DNA of 64,000 nt from Pseudomonas sp. NFR16 (lineage in GTDB: Bacteria; Pseudomonadota; Gammaproteobacteria; Pseudomonadales; Pseudomonadaceae). The stretch is from the NCBI RefSeq assembly GCF_900108875.1, contig NZ_FNYJ01000005.1, forward strand, positions 1 through 64,000. Direction: 5' to 3'. A program made the position numbers and the translations under genes. Position 1 is the stretch's first letter. Each line of letters opens with the position of its first letter. Under the pieces are notes generated by a model that was not told the origin of the DNA, made no database searches, and worked only from the letters and a program-made list of their open reading frames with translations. Shown piece after piece: positions 62,396-64,000 of the stretch.

Positions 62396-63529
62396 ATGGC
62401 AAATGATAAAGGCGAGTCGACAGGTTCATGGTTCTGGTATGCCTTCGCAGTGTTCGTCTTGTGTACATCATCTGGTGGCTTACTGTTTGGTCTCTATGGG
62501 CACTATTTTCCAGCCATCACGGGCGTTCGAGACGATTGGAATGTCTTCGGGGCGTTACTGGGGGGCTTTGGATCGTGCATTGGTGCGGTCGCGACCCTTG
62601 CAACTCTTTTATTCCTTGCTCAACAGAACAGGCAGCAACAACAGTTCGTCGCATGGCAAATCGAAACACTCACCTTCGAAAAATTTCTGAGCCATCGCAG
62701 AGTTTTTAGCGAGCGACTTGGGGAAATACAATCTCGCTTAGAGCATAAGATCCGCTTCCGGAACCCCGAAAATCTTTATTATGGGCTCTTCCCCGACAAT
62801 GGCCCTGCGAAACTCCTCCTTGCAGTCGCCCCCGACGTGTCCGAAACCTCAGAGAATCTTTTAGGAGCTCTAAAAGTTCGTTTTGAAATGCTGGATCAGC
62901 TTATCAAAAAGGCAGAATTTAGCACGCAAGACGCTTACGAATTAGCGGGCCTGCTCTTTGAAATTAATTCTGACTTAGGGTTTGAGTGGGTGGGGGAACC
63001 TGATGACGGGGATGTTGTGATGGCGGGTCTGAATATTGGAGTCAATATTTACTCCCTCCATGAGGCCCTCAACCGCATGAAATGGATTTACAACATATAT
63101 TTACGGTTCACTGGCAATGCGCCGTTTGATGGTTTGAACCACGGAGTCACCAGATACGTAAAGGACGCACTTATGAAGTGCAGGCGCTTGCGGGGCTACG
63201 TAGTTTACCGCTCAGTCACGGATCTTCAGGCATTGCAGGACCTGTTGTTTCAGGTTGACTCCCTCAGAGATGACACTAAGAATTGGCTACTGCCGGACTC
63301 ATACAGGCTCCTTGAGGCTACGTTTGAGAGCCGTCACGACGTAGCTCAGTTAGCCGATTCAGAACGATATTTGTCGATGCTGATCAAAATTAACAACGAG
63401 ATATTTGATCAACGCACCGAGATAGAAGTAGACGACCCCCGATATGATGAGCTTAACGCGTGCGAGGCGACGGTTATGCGAATTGTAGGCAATGTTAGAA
63501 TGGCAAGTGAGCGTAATCACATGAAATAG
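62396..63529 (+). CDS. Two-TM membrane protein of unknown function
   Basis: A 377-residue protein I do not recognise. Two membrane helices near the N-terminus (WFWYAFAVFVLCTSSGGLLF at about residues 12-31, and VFGALLGGFGSCIGAVATLA from about residue 50) are followed by a Q-rich linker (LFLAQQNRQQQQFVAWQIE) and about 300 mostly helical residues, likely cytoplasmic. The two-helix-then-Q-linker layout resembles putative phage abortive-infection membrane proteins (putAbiC type), an inference only. The DNA is visibly more AT-rich than the flanks. ATG 62396 is the likely start. Confidence 0.7.
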   Translation: MANDKGESTGSWFWYAFAVFVLCTSSGGLLFGLYGHYFPAITGVRDDWNVFGALLGGFGSCIGAVATLATLLFLAQQNRQQQQFVAWQIETLTFEKFLSHRRVFSERLGEIQSRLEHKIRFRNPENLYYGLFPDNGPAKLLLAVAPDVSETSENLLGALKVRFEMLDQLIKKAEFSTQDAYELAGLLFEINSDLGFEWVGEPDDGDVVMAGLNIGVNIYSLHEALNRMKWIYNIYLRFTGNAPFDGLNHGVTRYVKDALMKCRRLRGYVVYRSVTDLQALQDLLFQVDSLRDDTKNWLLPDSYRLLEATFESRHDVAQLADSERYLSMLIKINNEIFDQRTEIEVDDPRYDELNACEATVMRIVGNVRMASERNHMK

Positions 63530-63696
63530 GCCACTCATTCATTCAACGCAACCACCAAGAATAACGCAGACGACATTTCCAAAGCCTTCTAACAGTGGGC
63601 CTCCTTGACTGACGCCAAAGGTCACCAGCAGGAGCCCGAGGAGTCTGTAAGTACACCGCTGTGTCACCAGCGCACACATTACCGCTCCAAAGGTCC
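63530..63696. other. Short gap before the phage-regulator fragment
   Basis: About 165 bases without a feature I can support. Confidence 0.4.
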
Positions 63697-64000
63697 TCAC
63701 TGGCCACCAGCGGCGTTCATGTTGGCTCGCACCAGTCGCCCTAATTTCTCCCTTTCGGCCTTCTCGGAGAGATGTGCTTTGGCTGCGGGCCCCCGGCTTC
63801 GAGGAGACCGCTTGATGAATCGCATAGCGTCGCGGTAATTATCTTTTTCGCGCTCCACGAGATGAACGATGGCCTCTCGTACATGTACACGTTCAAAACC
63901 GACGCCCTCCAGCTCTAACCAGCGGCGCATTATTAGCAAGCGCAACGTGGCGCTGTAGCCCGTCAGGACCGTAAAAGTCAACTCCTTATCGAGGACTATC
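63697..64000 (-). CDS. Rha/antirepressor-like phage protein (C-terminal part, runs off the window)
   Basis: The frame is open through the right edge of the window. The visible end reads LDKELTFTVLTGYSATLRLL and then MRRWLELE, a segment resembling the C-terminal end of the phage Rha/P22 antirepressor N-terminal domain (D-K-x-x-T-x-x-x-L-x-x-Y-x-x-x-x-R-x-x-x-x-x-R-W-x-E-L-E). The later VERVH-type helical tail is charged. Its start lies beyond base 64000; the apparent TTG at 63981 is probably not a real start. Confidence 0.6.
   Translation of the reverse strand, partial: IVLDKELTFTVLTGYSATLRLLIMRRWLELEGVGFERVHVREAIVHLVEREKDNYRDAMRFIKRSPRSRGPAAKAHLSEKAEREKLGRLVRANMNAAGGQ

Noticed and set aside
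63605..63838. Short plus-strand frame near the right edge
   Set aside because: Opposite the antirepressor-like frame, begins with a rare start and has no ribosome site.

Overview
This window is chromosomal DNA from a Pseudomonas, most likely of the P. syringae / P. fluorescens lineage. The base composition is high in GC. Gene order matches Pseudomonas blocks I know well (ilvA-rpiA, serA, spuABCDEFGH, secB-grxC-yibN/gpmI, hisBHAF, asmA-mutY-yggX-tRNA-Phe). The intergenic spaces carry several families of Pseudomonas REP-type palindromes. Names rest on motifs and synteny read by eye; no database search was run.

Layout, left to right. 1-14.8 kb: the start of ilvA (cut by the window edge) divergent from rpiA; two tandem SdiA-regulated-type membrane beta-propellers; a fumarylacetoacetate-hydrolase-family gene; a D-2-hydroxyglutarate-dehydrogenase-type flavoprotein divergent from serA; several small envelope or unknown proteins; and a penicillin-acylase-family hydrolase (HacB-like). 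15.2-27 kb: the polyamine block, with spuABCDEFGH on the minus strand (uptake plus gamma-glutamylation catabolism) and spuI and a TetR regulator on the plus strand. 27-38.5 kb: an orphan delta-60-repeat protein, then sulfur-source genes: ssuA-ssuC-ssuB-ssuF without ssuD or ssuE, lsfA, an OprD-family porin and tauABCD. 38.5-46.4 kb: a sigma-54 promoter with a very short putative sRNA, a PA5126-like membrane protein, trmL, secB-grxC-yibN divergent from gpmI, then envC-ctpA-polysaccharide deacetylase. 46.7-55 kb: an acyltransferase/SGNH protein, a periplasmic binding protein, hisF, hisA, a DUF2164 gene, hisH, hisB, and an OFA-family MFS transporter. 55.4-59.3 kb: asmA, mutY, yggX and tRNA-Phe(GAA).

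From 59.3 kb to the right edge is an integrated element that begins at the 3' end of tRNA-Phe: a tyrosine integrase, a small serine recombinase, an unrecognised two-TM protein in visibly more AT-rich DNA, and the end of a Rha/antirepressor-like phage protein. Its far end lies outside the window.

Functional themes are polyamine uptake and breakdown, acquisition of organosulfonate sulfur with peroxide defence, serine and histidine synthesis, envelope remodelling, and a mobile element at a tRNA gene. The least expected signals are the sigma-54 promoter with its tiny terminator-ended transcript at 38.7 kb, the unknown membrane protein of the island, the direct repeats in front of the resolvase gene, and the palindromic sites upstream of ssuA and tauA.
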